A stretch of 64,000 nt of DNA, from positions 1 to 64,000 of the forward strand of contig JBCCHJ010000014.1 of assembly GCA_039028795.1 (NCBI GenBank), written 5' to 3'. Below are positions 35,865 to 45,027 of the stretch, piece after piece. The translations under genes were made by a program, and so were the position numbers. Source of the stretch: Thermohalobaculum sp039028795 (GTDB lineage: Bacteria > Pseudomonadota > Alphaproteobacteria > Rhodobacterales > Rhodobacteraceae). The notes beneath the pieces were generated by a model that was not told the origin of the DNA, made no database searches, and saw only the letters and a list, made by a program, of their open reading frames with translations. How positions within the stretch are numbered: the stretch's first letter is position 1; each line of letters starts with the position of its first letter.

Positions 35865-37973
35865 TCAAAAATTCACCGAAGCCTCAAGACCGACGCGCAG
35901 ACCATCCGCGACAGTCGCTTCCAACGGCGTGGCCCCAAAATTCCCATTGTTGTTCAGGCTGGTGATGATGTCCTGGTCCAGAAGGTTGTCTGCGAACACC
36001 TGCATTTTGAAGTATTCGGTTTCATATCCGGCGCGTAATCCCACTTCGAAAAATCCGTCGACACGCAAGGCAGGATCATTGGATATTGAACCGCCGGAAA
36101 AGTACCCGGACGTGTAGACAACGTCCGCTGACAAAAAAGCACCACTGGGATGAGAGTATGTGCCGCCTGCGGCTGCGGTGAGCCGCGGCGCCTCTGGATA
36201 CTCATTACCCGTGAAGTCACTATCTGCCGTGTTCAGTGCAGTGAACGTCGTGTTCAGATACCCAAGCGAGCCGAACACACTGAGCCCGAAATCAAAGTTG
36301 TATCGGCCGTCCAGCTCTAATCCAAATGCCCGCGAGCGGCCGGCATTTACGGTGACTGGCTGCGGAATGTTGTTGATGAATACATTAATTGGGATCTGCT
36401 GGTTTGTATACCGATAGTAAAAGCCCGTTGCTCCGAAATTCCAATCGCCATCTTCGCCTTGGGCGCGATAAGCAATTTCGTGGTTCCAAAGGAACTCTGG
36501 GTCAACCACCGTTATATCCTGCCCCGAAACTTGGGCAAATCCGGACCGATATCCTCGCTGTGCAGTCACGGCGATCGTCTGGTTTTCCGAGATCTCATAG
36601 GCCAAGCCGACTTTTGGCAACAGCACATTGAAATCGGCTGTCTGATCCACATCGATCGGGGCGCCGAAGGATGTTCCTTCACGTTCATTCGTCACTGATT
36701 CATAGGTGTATCTAAGGCCACCAATGAAGCTGAAGTCTTCAATGAATTCCCAACGTACGTCGCCATAGACCGAGAAATTGCGGGTTCTATCATTTGAGGT
36801 CAGTTCTTGGACGATAAAAGCCCCATTCCCGGCAGTCACGAGGCTGTCGCGCGGAAGTGTGAAGTTTCCGAAGAAGAAACCCACCACCCCATTCAAGGAA
36901 TCATCGACATCGCCAAACTTCAATCGCAGATCTTGCGTAAAGTCTTTTCCGGCGCGGCTTTCTTCGCGTTGAACATTCGAACCATTCGGCGTCGAAATTG
37001 TAAGTTCGGAATCGATGTAAGAAGAAATCGATTGCAGTTCTAGATCTTCGGAAAAGCTCCATGTCGCGTCTAAAATGTAGTTATTGTTGGTCGCCTCGCG
37101 GATTTCGACAGCCGTTGGGGCGGCCATGAAGACCCTGTCGAAGAAGTTGTCACCGTTCACCGCATTGACACCCGGTTTGTCGTAGGTGGTGCTTGCTGTC
37201 AGCAAGACCGACAAATCCGGGATGGCCTCCGGTTCTAAAAGCAATTTGCCGCGCAGATTTAGAAAACGGTCCTCACCGATGTTCTCATTCTCGGGCGGGT
37301 CGAATTCGATGTCGAAGTCCCGGCTGCGCGCCTCGCCGCTTATCCGCATTGCCAATTGGTCTTCGATAATGGGTCCTGAGACGAAGAAGGCCCCTTCCTC
37401 TTGGTCATCATTGCCCAGACGACCCCTTGCGCCGAACTCCCATTCGAATGTCGGATCATTGGTTTTGACGATAACCGCGCCTGCCAATGCGCCGCGTCCC
37501 TGAAGCGTAGATTGAGGCCCTCGGAAAACCTCGACCTGCCGGACGTCCCAGATGCCACGTGCACCTCGCCGGGTGCTTTCGACCGACTGCGTAGCACCGT
37601 CGATGATGACCGAGGTCAGGGGTGCGTTGTTCTCCGGTTGCGTAACGCCCTCGGAATTCAGGCCACGGATTACGAAACCATTGTTGCCTCGGTTACCCTC
37701 AAAGAACCGGACATTGCCGAGGTACTTGAAACCTTCTTTGATGTCTTCGATCTTCAGTTCTTCGATGGTGTCATCGGTCAGGATGCCCACACTGGAGAAT
37801 GTGTCGACATATGATCTGGAGAACTTCTCGCCTTCGACGATGATGTCTTCGCCGACCAGATCATCATCGATGTCTTCGTCAGTTTGGGCCTGCACCATTT
37901 CAACGGAACCAAGCAAAAGCATACTGACAACAACTGTCAGACCTTTCACGAAAGCTGGGTTGGATTTCTTCAT
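35865..37973 (-). CDS. TonB-dependent outer membrane receptor
   Basis: 702 residues with a signal peptide (cleaved near VQAQ, about residue 30), a plug domain (IRGLNSEGV, QVEVFRGPQSTLQGRGALAG) and a 22-strand barrel ending in the aromatic residue Phe (VGLEASVNF), as outer-membrane proteins do. The N-terminal segment is short and contains no STN signalling domain, so it does not by itself drive an anti-sigma relay. The barrel has the style of the catecholate-siderophore group, but other ligands are possible. A near-consensus sigma-70 promoter lies about 75 bases upstream. Confidence 0.88.
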   Translation of the reverse strand: MKKSNPAFVKGLTVVVSMLLLGSVEMVQAQTDEDIDDDLVGEDIIVEGEKFSRSYVDTFSSVGILTDDTIEELKIEDIKEGFKYLGNVRFFEGNRGNNGFVIRGLNSEGVTQPENNAPLTSVIIDGATQSVESTRRGARGIWDVRQVEVFRGPQSTLQGRGALAGAVIVKTNDPTFEWEFGARGRLGNDDQEEGAFFVSGPIIEDQLAMRISGEARSRDFDIEFDPPENENIGEDRFLNLRGKLLLEPEAIPDLSVLLTASTTYDKPGVNAVNGDNFFDRVFMAAPTAVEIREATNNNYILDATWSFSEDLELQSISSYIDSELTISTPNGSNVQREESRAGKDFTQDLRLKFGDVDDSLNGVVGFFFGNFTLPRDSLVTAGNGAFIVQELTSNDRTRNFSVYGDVRWEFIEDFSFIGGLRYTYESVTNEREGTSFGAPIDVDQTADFNVLLPKVGLAYEISENQTIAVTAQRGYRSGFAQVSGQDITVVDPEFLWNHEIAYRAQGEDGDWNFGATGFYYRYTNQQIPINVFINNIPQPVTVNAGRSRAFGLELDGRYNFDFGLSVFGSLGYLNTTFTALNTADSDFTGNEYPEAPRLTAAAGGTYSHPSGAFLSADVVYTSGYFSGGSISNDPALRVDGFFEVGLRAGYETEYFKMQVFADNLLDQDIITSLNNNGNFGATPLEATVADGLRVGLEASVNF

Positions 37974-38048
37974 TTTGTCCCCGACGTATCGCGTATTAAA
38001 CGCTGGCGTCGGTGTCTGCAGCGCGCACCGTCAAGCTCGCTTGTTCAC

Positions 38049-38077
38049 TCTATAGTTGTCGGTATCTGGTTGGTCAA
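38049..38077 (-). promoter_or_regulatory. Near-consensus sigma-70 promoter of the TonB receptor gene
   Basis: On the minus strand TTGACC (38077-38072) is followed after exactly 17 bases by TATAGA (38054-38049). This places transcription start about 70 bases ahead of the receptor ATG at 37973. The leader is rich in short repeats but no Fur box was identified. Confidence 0.65.
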
Positions 38078-38634
38078 CGACCTGCCGCTGCTGACAAAAC
38101 GCTATGATCGCTTGACCTAGCCAATAGATTGCAGGGCCTTGCTGAATTTCGTGGACACGTATTTTTTGTATTTTCGAGTGGTTTATCTCGACCTGATACA
38201 ACTTCGCCGGACTCTCACAGCGAGTCCCTGTTCAGCATCTCATGGTCATCCACATGCACCCTGATTTTCCACGATGCGGATTTCGAAGCGTTGACTTCTA
38301 TCTATGGTTGAATGGCTGGTCTGGAAGACTAACGAGCCGTACAGCGCAAGACCCAGCATCTCCCCCTCCACCAAAAACGCAAGCAAGCCCACATCAAGCA
38401 CCTTTTCCAAGCGCAAGCTTCGAATTGTAGCACCAGCGAGACTTCCAACTGTCCAGCAGGTACTTTTGAGCTGCTGCAACGACATGTGGAAAAGCACAGA
38501 CAGGCGGCCTATATTCCGCTTGTCCGAGAATTGTCACACGTCCTCCACAGGATACCTGCGGTTCGTCAGCCCGGTTCCATCAAAGGCAACCTAGCCAGGT
38601 CGAAGAATGGCATGACCCAGATCTGAGGGTTCTG
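38078..38634. other. Gene-free divergent region before the ECF sigma gene
   Basis: About 560 bases with no convincing gene. Short open frames on both strands (for example 38246-38497 minus and 38304-38594 plus) lack ribosome sites and recognisable sequence. It presumably carries the promoter of the ECF sigma gene at 38635. The lower GC and lack of conserved features would also fit remnants of a decayed gene. Confidence 0.4.
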
Positions 38635-39183
38635 ATGAAGAGTTTTGACCTGGCTTCGCTTTTTCGCGAACAGCAAAAAGACCTGCTGCGGTTCGTCCGG
38701 GCCCGTCTTGGCAAACGACAGGCAGCAGCCCCTGATCTGGTACATGATGCTTTCATGAAGCTTCACGCGTTGGCAGGCGGTATCGACATCCGCGACGAAC
38801 GGGCGTTCTTGTTCCGGATCGCAGCGAACCTTGCCAAGGATCACCTTCGGGTTGAACGTCGGCGTCAGGATATCATGGGTGAACTGTCGGACGTTCTCGG
38901 GGCACAATGTGAAGACATAACGCCAGAACGACATGCCGAGGCACGATCAGAACTGGAATGGGTTATCGATGCATTCCAGCGTATGCCGCTGCGCCAACGG
39001 ATGGTCCTGTACCGTTACCATATCGAAGGCTACACACAGGCGGAAGTCGCTGAAGAATTTGGTATCGTGCCAACAACAGTACGCGCCGACCTGAGGGCTG
39101 CGATTGGTGCATTGGTAGACGCGCGGCGCCGCGTTCATCGCCAGGGTAAAAATCGTGCATTTCGGGAGAGCGGTTCGTCTTAA
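38635..39183 (+). CDS. ECF sigma factor, FecI-like
   Basis: 182 residues: region 2 (RFVRARLGKRQAAAPDLVHDAFMKLH, here cited by its parts, about residues 19-45) and region 4 with a helix-turn-helix (YTQAEVAEEFGIVPTTVRADL, about residues 133-153). The ATG follows GAGGG. It precedes a FecR-like anti-sigma gene and an STN-bearing TonB receptor, the standard cell-surface signalling trio. In such systems ligand binding outside releases the sigma factor to transcribe the receptor gene. Confidence 0.9.
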   Translation: MKSFDLASLFREQQKDLLRFVRARLGKRQAAAPDLVHDAFMKLHALAGGIDIRDERAFLFRIAANLAKDHLRVERRRQDIMGELSDVLGAQCEDITPERHAEARSELEWVIDAFQRMPLRQRMVLYRYHIEGYTQAEVAEEFGIVPTTVRADLRAAIGALVDARRRVHRQGKNRAFRESGSS

Positions 39184-39222
39184 GAGCAAAAGCCGTCTGG
39201 TTCGGCATAGCGGAGAACACTT

Positions 39223-40125
39223 TTGACGGGCGACGCAAAGAACAAGGCTGACCGCATTGATGACGCGGCCCGTGACTGGTTCTTGCGCTTGAATGAACCT
39301 GGTGTGAGCTCTTCAGATAGGCGCGCGTTTGACGCCTGGCGGCGTGCTGATCCGGCGCATGCAGCAGCTTATGCCGAGGTCGAGGCAACGATGCGGGACC
39401 TGTCGGCATCCTTATCACCAAGGCGCCGTCGGCGACGTGGGCCTGTGGCTACGGCACTCGCTGCAGCATGCCTGGCGGTCTTCTTTGCCCCAGAAGTTCT
39501 GCTTCGCATCCAGGCGGATCACAGAACGGCAACTGGAAAGCCAGAAGAGATCGAATTGCCGGATGGCGGAATTGCCCACCTAAACACCGCCTCGGCCCTG
39601 GCCATTCGGTACACGACCGATCGGCGGATTGTGGAACTTTTGCGGGGCGAAGCCGTCTTTGAGGTCGTCTCCGATCCAAGCAATCCATTCAGTGTCGTGG
39701 CAATGGGCGCGGAAGCCGTGGCGACCGGAACGGTCTACAGTCTTCGATTGGACGACCGCATCACTGTCACGGTTCTTGAAGGTGCTGTTGAGGTTTCCTC
39801 CGGCGACAGGATGAAAGAAATCACTGCGGGTCAGGCGCTGAGATTTTCCAGTGACCAACCGCCGGGCGACCAACTGACCGCTTCTGATACTGCACTTGCC
39901 TGGCGAGATGGCTTCATTGACCTGAATGACATGCGCTTGGATGCAGCGGTGACCGAAATTGACAGGTACCTTCCAGGGCGCACGCTTATCTATGGCGAAG
40001 CCGCCGCATCGCGCGTTGGCGGCCAAATTGCCCTTGATGATCTGGAAACCGGACTTGAGGCCATTGCACTCACCGTGGGTGCGGAGATCACTTGGATAAC
40101 ACCTTACCTACGCATTATGCGGTAA
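39223..40125 (+). CDS. FecR-family anti-sigma/signal transducer
   Basis: 300 residues from a TTG start with a well placed GGAG eight bases before it. The N-terminal DUF4880-like part (ARDWFLRLNEPGVSSSDRRAF, cited by its beginning) binds the sigma factor in the cytosol. An arginine cluster (RRRRRRG) precedes one transmembrane helix (about residues 76-96, ATALAAACLAVFFAP). The periplasmic FecR domain has LPDGGIAHLNTASAL, RGEAVFEVV and VEVSSGDRMKEI. The C-terminal STN-like DUF4974 stretch follows. It is 40 bases after the sigma gene and 80 bases before the receptor gene. Confidence 0.9.
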   Translation: MTGDAKNKADRIDDAARDWFLRLNEPGVSSSDRRAFDAWRRADPAHAAAYAEVEATMRDLSASLSPRRRRRRGPVATALAAACLAVFFAPEVLLRIQADHRTATGKPEEIELPDGGIAHLNTASALAIRYTTDRRIVELLRGEAVFEVVSDPSNPFSVVAMGAEAVATGTVYSLRLDDRITVTVLEGAVEVSSGDRMKEITAGQALRFSSDQPPGDQLTASDTALAWRDGFIDLNDMRLDAAVTEIDRYLPGRTLIYGEAAASRVGGQIALDDLETGLEAIALTVGAEITWITPYLRIMR

Positions 40126-40135
40126 GCCTTCTCAA

Positions 40136-40175
40136 TAAAAATTCTCTCATTTTCTCTCTCTCATTCGTCTTCTCA
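40136..40175 (+). other. Pyrimidine-rich tract ahead of the receptor gene
   Basis: The fecR-receptor gap contains a run of almost only C and T (repeated TCTCTC/TCATTC units, about 40141-40175). It may form part of the receptor promoter or an RNA-binding-protein site. No FecI-type promoter consensus could be aligned with confidence. Confidence 0.3.
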
Positions 40176-40204
40176 ATGATGACATGCGTCAGCAGGGGGA
40201 AGAT

Positions 40205-42778
40205 ATGTATTCCAAGCGGGTTTCAACTAAGAGGATTGCGTCCAGATCATCTCGGATGATCATACGTGCATTGGCATCTGCAACAGTTTTTGCATGGGTC
40301 GGCGCTGCGCATCTTTCCTATGCTCAGGAAAAAATCTCTTTCGACATTCCCGCGCAATCTCTGATGAGTGCACTCGATGCGTTCTCGGATGCGACGGGGA
40401 TCTCGATCGTGTACATGGCGGGCGCTTTGGATGGTCTGCAATCCAACTCCATCAACGCCAATTTGGCGCCCAGCGCCGCTCTCAGTCAACTGACTGCGGG
40501 CGCAGACGTCGACGTTGTTTTCCTGAACGACAATACAGTCCGCATCGTACCTAACCGCGTCCAAGTCACAGAAATTGAATCTGCAGAAGACGGTGCTGAT
40601 CTGACCGGCGAGGACATCATCGTCACCGCCCGGCGTACCGAGGAAGCCCTGTTCGATGTCCCCGGCAGCATTGTTGTGCTGTCACGGGAAGAACTGGAGA
40701 AATCCAATCTAAAGACAACCGACGACGTTCTGCAGAGACTGCCCAATGTCAGCTTTGTAGATGGCAGTACGCCGACCGATCTGAATGTTTCGATCCGCGG
40801 GGTCTCCAACCTTGTTGGTCCGGGGGCGACCGGACCTGTCAACGGTATCTTCCTGGATGGTGTGTTGCTGAACCCCACGGGCTCGACGGCCGCGATCAAC
40901 CCAAGACTGTTGGACATCCAGCGGGTCGAAACGGCATTTGGCCCTCAAGGTACCGCATTTGGACGCGGCACAATCGGCGGTGCCATCAACTTCGTGCCCA
41001 ACAAGCCCAGCGATGAATTCGAAGCGGAACTCAGCTTTGAAGTGGGCTCTCGGCCCGACGGGGAAGTGCGCGCATTGATCAATGGCGCGATTCTGCCGGA
41101 TGGATTGCTTTCTGCTCGCTTTGTTGCCTTCGGTTCCGTGGATGATGGCTTTGTCGAAGCGCCCGCCCTGGGCGGTGACGTGGGACGCAGCGAAGCAGGC
41201 GCACGCATCAGCTTTTTGTCCGAACCGAATGACCGCTTACAGCTTGAATTGACGGCGTCCTTCGACCGCACGAAATTCGACGGACAGAATACTGCCACGA
41301 TACCGAGTATCGAGGCCGGCGACCCGGTCAGCACAAACAACTTCTTCGGAGACAATGCACTGAACCGCTATTTCATCAGCGGCAAAGGCACCTACGACTT
41401 TGACTTCGGCACCTTCAAATCGACCGCAAGTTACTTAGCAGCAGATGTCACCGAAGGTGGGCTTGATGTCGATTTCTCTGAGCTTGATTTCACGTTCAAC
41501 GATTTTGAATCCCAAGACAAAGCTCTGTCTCAAGAGTTCCGCTTCGAAAGTAAGGAATTCGACCTGCCCAACAATTTGGGGTCCGCGTCGTTCAATGTCG
41601 GCGCAAATGTGAGTTTCAGCAACTTCGACACATCGACCACGACATTTTTTGGCGCAGACGCTTTCTTGCTCAGCCCTCTTGCACCATTGGTGCCAACGCT
41701 CACGGGATTGGGCATTATCGGACCAAACGGTACTGATGGAAGCAACACAATCACCAATCTGGAAACGGACGTATTCAACTTTGGAGTATTCGCTGATCTG
41801 CGCTGGGAGCCGATTGACGGTCTCGAAGTTGCAGGCGGCGTGCGTTTCATACGCGACCGGGTCATTGGGCGAAACGAAGGGATCAGCAATGGTTTGATCG
41901 GTGGTGCGACATTGCCCGGCGGGATCGTAATTCCGGCCACAATCCCCAGCACGCCTTTTGCCGAGGGCGAGGAGGTCTTCACGGCCTTCACGCCAAATGC
42001 GTCGATACGCTATGAATGGACCGAGAACTTCTCGACCTATTTATCCTATGCGACCGGTTTTCGCCCCGGTGGATTTTCAACCGCTGCGGGCTTGGGATTG
42101 CTGGCATTCGATGAAGAGCGAGCCCGCAACTTCGAAGGCGGCTTTCGCGCTTCGTTTTTCGAGGATCGCCTGCGGGTCAGTGGCACAGGCTTCTTTCTGG
42201 ACTATGACGATATCCAAGTTAACGTCTCGACACCGGTGGGCCCGGCTGTCGCCCCGACCGGGTTTGTCAATGTCGTTGATAATGCGGCCGCGGCACGCAG
42301 CATCGGCGCAGAGTTCACGCTGGCGGCGCGGCCATTCGACGGATTTCTGCTGGATATGAGCTATGGGCTTAACTTTTCGAAGTTCACTGACTTCGTGGAT
42401 CCAGCGCTGGGTGACTTCACCGATGATCCTTTGCCCAATGCGCCACGTCATACCTTCAGCTTAGCTGCGGAATACGAGCACCCGATCGACGAGTTCGTCA
42501 CGTCGGCTGACGCTTTTGTGCGAACAGAGTTCAGCCTGCGAAGCGATTTTAAAACTCTCGTGGACGTTGGTGCGCCAACGCTGGATGGCTTCGAGCTATT
42601 GAACTTTCGCGTCGGTGTGCGGGGCGAAACGTTCGAAGTTGAAGGCTTTGTCGAAAATGCCCTGAACGAAGTATATGGCGTCGGCTCGACATCCATATTT
42701 GCACCGGGCGGCGTTGGTTCGCTGGACGTGGGTTCTACCCGCCGCTTTGGTGTGCGCGGAAAATTGTTCTTCTATTAG
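40205..42778 (+). CDS. TonB-dependent receptor with N-terminal STN signalling domain (FecA-type)
   Basis: 857 residues from the ATG at 40205, behind a GGGGGAAG site. After a signal peptide (ending near LSYAQ) comes an STN domain (about residues 42-118, FDIPAQSLMSALDAFSDATG) which contacts FecR. A TonB-box-like segment GEDIIVTARR follows at about 135-147. The plug has ISIRGVSN-like and QRVETAFGPQGTAFGRGTIGG features, and the barrel ends in Phe-Phe-Tyr. With the sigma and anti-sigma genes directly upstream this is the receptor of a ligand-induced regulatory circuit. The ligand (siderophore, haem or plant compound) is not predictable. Confidence 0.9.
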   Translation: MYSKRVSTKRIASRSSRMIIRALASATVFAWVGAAHLSYAQEKISFDIPAQSLMSALDAFSDATGISIVYMAGALDGLQSNSINANLAPSAALSQLTAGADVDVVFLNDNTVRIVPNRVQVTEIESAEDGADLTGEDIIVTARRTEEALFDVPGSIVVLSREELEKSNLKTTDDVLQRLPNVSFVDGSTPTDLNVSIRGVSNLVGPGATGPVNGIFLDGVLLNPTGSTAAINPRLLDIQRVETAFGPQGTAFGRGTIGGAINFVPNKPSDEFEAELSFEVGSRPDGEVRALINGAILPDGLLSARFVAFGSVDDGFVEAPALGGDVGRSEAGARISFLSEPNDRLQLELTASFDRTKFDGQNTATIPSIEAGDPVSTNNFFGDNALNRYFISGKGTYDFDFGTFKSTASYLAADVTEGGLDVDFSELDFTFNDFESQDKALSQEFRFESKEFDLPNNLGSASFNVGANVSFSNFDTSTTTFFGADAFLLSPLAPLVPTLTGLGIIGPNGTDGSNTITNLETDVFNFGVFADLRWEPIDGLEVAGGVRFIRDRVIGRNEGISNGLIGGATLPGGIVIPATIPSTPFAEGEEVFTAFTPNASIRYEWTENFSTYLSYATGFRPGGFSTAAGLGLLAFDEERARNFEGGFRASFFEDRLRVSGTGFFLDYDDIQVNVSTPVGPAVAPTGFVNVVDNAAAARSIGAEFTLAARPFDGFLLDMSYGLNFSKFTDFVDPALGDFTDDPLPNAPRHTFSLAAEYEHPIDEFVTSADAFVRTEFSLRSDFKTLVDVGAPTLDGFELLNFRVGVRGETFEVEGFVENALNEVYGVGSTSIFAPGGVGSLDVGSTRRFGVRGKLFFY

Positions 42779-42829
42779 GCCAAATCGAATACCCACGCGG
42801 CTTTCCGCACTTCTTTGGCCAGCCGGAAA

Positions 42830-43270
42830 CTACTGAATATAGGCCTCGATCGAGATCAGCTCGTCATCTGTGGGCGTGCGGAGAGCGGTTTCAGCGGGAT
42901 GCGCAATCTCCGCGATGACCGCCAGCGAGTCACTCTGCAAGCGGCCATCCGGCACTGCCATTTGGAACGTCAGATTTCTGCCCTGTAAGACTCGCCCGAA
43001 CGGAGCCGCCGTGCCTATGGCGGTACCATCCGGCAAGGAAATCCGGATCTCTGCCCCAAAGGGTAATGGACCTATCGTTACGGTCAGCCATACCGTCTCG
43101 TTCGGCCGGGGTGCCCTTGGAAGTTGGACATTCTGAACCTTCGCTTCCTTTCCGGCAGTCATGCTATCCACAGCTTGCGCGACTGCATCCAGGCTGCTGT
43201 AAGGCAATGCGAGCGGGACCAGGGCCGCCAACCCCAGCCCCACTGTGAGAAAGCGCCAACGCGCGATCAC
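42830..43270 (-). CDS. Membrane-anchored hypothetical protein paired with tyrosinase
   Basis: 146 residues with an N-terminal hydrophobic anchor (RFLTVGLGLAALVPLALPY) and a periplasmic part predicted to be mostly beta-strand (ETVWLTVTIGPLPFGAEIRI, LTFQMAVPDGRL). I do not recognise the family. The start overlaps the tyrosinase stop by four bases, so it is co-translated with that enzyme. It contains no Cys and only one His, so it is not a copper carrier of the tyrosinase-cofactor type. Holding the tyrosinase at the membrane, or assisting its folding, is speculation from context. Confidence 0.65.
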   Translation of the reverse strand: MIARWRFLTVGLGLAALVPLALPYSSLDAVAQAVDSMTAGKEAKVQNVQLPRAPRPNETVWLTVTIGPLPFGAEIRISLPDGTAIGTAAPFGRVLQGRNLTFQMAVPDGRLQSDSLAVIAEIAHPAETALRTPTDDELISIEAYIQ

Positions 43271-44862
43271 AGCACAGTAACATCAACAGCTTCCAGCGTG
43301 CCCTTCATCTTCCCGTCCGTGGACACTCCGGACCCGTCGGCGATAACCGTGAAAGAAATCGGCTGTCCGGGTTGCAAGAGACCTGCCGCCTCCATCCGAT
43401 CAAGCGTTTTGTCGATACCCAGTGTAAACGTGACCGGACCCACATGTTTGTGCCGCAGCCCGAAGAATTCGAAACTGCCTGCATATTCGACGCTGTCCCG
43501 GGACAGATCGGGCGCGACGTCCTTGGGCGAGATGAAGACCCGGAAACTGGTGCCGGCCACGTCCATCGGTGGCGTGAAGGTGATCCGGGCGAATTGCCGT
43601 CGTTCCTCGGACGGTGCGCGAACGGACTTCAAAAGAGCATCCGGTACGTTAATCGTAGCAACGGCGCCATCCGAGAGGCTGGATGCAGAAACAACTGCCG
43701 ATGACGCCAGAGGTGCTTGCAGAGCGGCGACCGGAACCTGAATGGCTTCCTCGCCGCTGCCAGGTTCATAATCGTAGTCGAAAGCGCCGATTTCCAGAAA
43801 TTCACCCGCCGTCGAGGTCACCTGGTTTTCATCAGCGTCGAAATAGAACAAGAACGGTTCGGAATTGAATGCCTTGGCATCTTCATCGGCGGGTCCGGTC
43901 GGCTCGCCAATGGCAATCTGTTTGCGCGTCCAGACATCCCACAGCCTGTCGATATTCCCGTGGTGCAGAAAGAACATCGGATCGATCGGCGACAGGAACT
44001 GAGTCATGAAGCCATAGGGGGGAACGATCGCACCCTTGTCATCAACACTTCCGCCGGTGTTGTTGTGAACCTTGTTATGCGGCTGACCTTCCAGCAAGGA
44101 AAACCCGGTCTGCGCCGTCTGATGGGTTTCCGTAATGATCGAGTTGAAGGCAGGTGTTTTGTCGTCGATTTCCACAGCGAAAATGGTTGGTTTCAGCGCC
44201 GATAGAACTGTGTCGATACTCACCGCTTCGGCTGTGTTTTCATCCAGCTTGGGGTTGGCTTTCGTCAGGAACCTGCCATGCGGCTGTTCGGCAAAACTGC
44301 TAATGGCGTCCTGCCACATCGTTTCAAAGGCAGGGAAACACCGCTTGTACTGTTCCGTGCGCTGCGGTGTTGTCAGCCCCTCCCAATAAGCCGTCATCGG
44401 CGCGTTCAGCTTCTTTTCGAAATCGGCTGTATCCTTGATGTAAAGGCTGCTGTTGTCCGGATCTAACACCGTATCGAACAGCACCGGAGGCACTTCAGGA
44501 TCGGCCGTCCAGTCCCAATACGGCAGCGCGAAACTCGCGTCGCCGCTGAGTTTACGGCAGGTTTCCTCAAAATAGCCGAGGTATCCCCGGTGCCAGGCCA
44601 GAAACCACCAATTGCCGTGCGGACAATCCATCAGGTGGGTGAATGCATTGCGATACCAGTTATGCGGATGATCAGGGTCGAGACCAAGCATCACCTCGAC
44701 CGCCTTCATATAGCTTTCAACATCCCTCTTGGCACCCGGACTGTTGACGTTCTTACGCCGGTAGTTTGCGGCGCCGCGCGCCGGAATTGGGGCCATCGCA
44801 GCGGCCCCAGCCGCGGCAGTGGTTTTCAGCAAAGTGCGTCTGTTGATATGGTTCGGGATCAT
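43267..44862 (-). CDS. Tyrosinase / polyphenol oxidase with plant-type C-terminal domain, Tat-exported
   Basis: 531 residues from the ATG at 44862 (GGAG site upstream). The open frame further upstream lacks similarity. A Tat signal (NRRTLLKTTAAAG) precedes the copper enzyme. The CuA histidines lie in FTHLMDCPHGNWWFLAWHR, and the CuB histidines in GQPHNKVHNNTGG and MFFLHHGNIDRLWDVW. Tyrosinases oxidise phenols to quinones using a type-3 dicopper site. The last 110 residues (VEYAGSFEFFGL and following) resemble the KFDV-type C-terminal domain of plant polyphenol oxidases, which shields the active site. A membrane-anchored partner overlaps its stop. Divergent from a multicopper oxidase gene. Confidence 0.9.
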   Translation of the reverse strand: MIPNHINRRTLLKTTAAAGAAAMAPIPARGAANYRRKNVNSPGAKRDVESYMKAVEVMLGLDPDHPHNWYRNAFTHLMDCPHGNWWFLAWHRGYLGYFEETCRKLSGDASFALPYWDWTADPEVPPVLFDTVLDPDNSSLYIKDTADFEKKLNAPMTAYWEGLTTPQRTEQYKRCFPAFETMWQDAISSFAEQPHGRFLTKANPKLDENTAEAVSIDTVLSALKPTIFAVEIDDKTPAFNSIITETHQTAQTGFSLLEGQPHNKVHNNTGGSVDDKGAIVPPYGFMTQFLSPIDPMFFLHHGNIDRLWDVWTRKQIAIGEPTGPADEDAKAFNSEPFLFYFDADENQVTSTAGEFLEIGAFDYDYEPGSGEEAIQVPVAALQAPLASSAVVSASSLSDGAVATINVPDALLKSVRAPSEERRQFARITFTPPMDVAGTSFRVFISPKDVAPDLSRDSVEYAGSFEFFGLRHKHVGPVTFTLGIDKTLDRMEAAGLLQPGQPISFTVIADGSGVSTDGKMKGTLEAVDVTVL

Positions 44863-45027
44863 GGCTGGCTCCAAATGCCTTAAGGTCAACTTATGTGGCA
44901 AAGATACCTGAAGCGGGTGTATGCGTCCATCAACGGGCCGCAAAACAGCAGGTGTGAGATCTACCCCGGGGTGATAGAATGGCCTCTGAAACAACTTAAT
45001 CTGCAATTTTAATTCGGAGCATTCGCC
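44863..45027. promoter_or_regulatory. Divergent intergenic region of the two copper-oxidase genes
   Basis: 165 bases separate the tyrosinase and multicopper oxidase starts, so both promoters must lie here, and shared control is likely. The plus-strand ribosome site is CGGAG (45018-45022). No copper-responsive CueR-like or CopR-like box was recognised. Confidence 0.4.

Noticed and set aside
38246..38594. Small open frames in the gap before the sigma factor gene
   Set aside because: No ribosome site, no recognisable sequence and they overlap on opposite strands.
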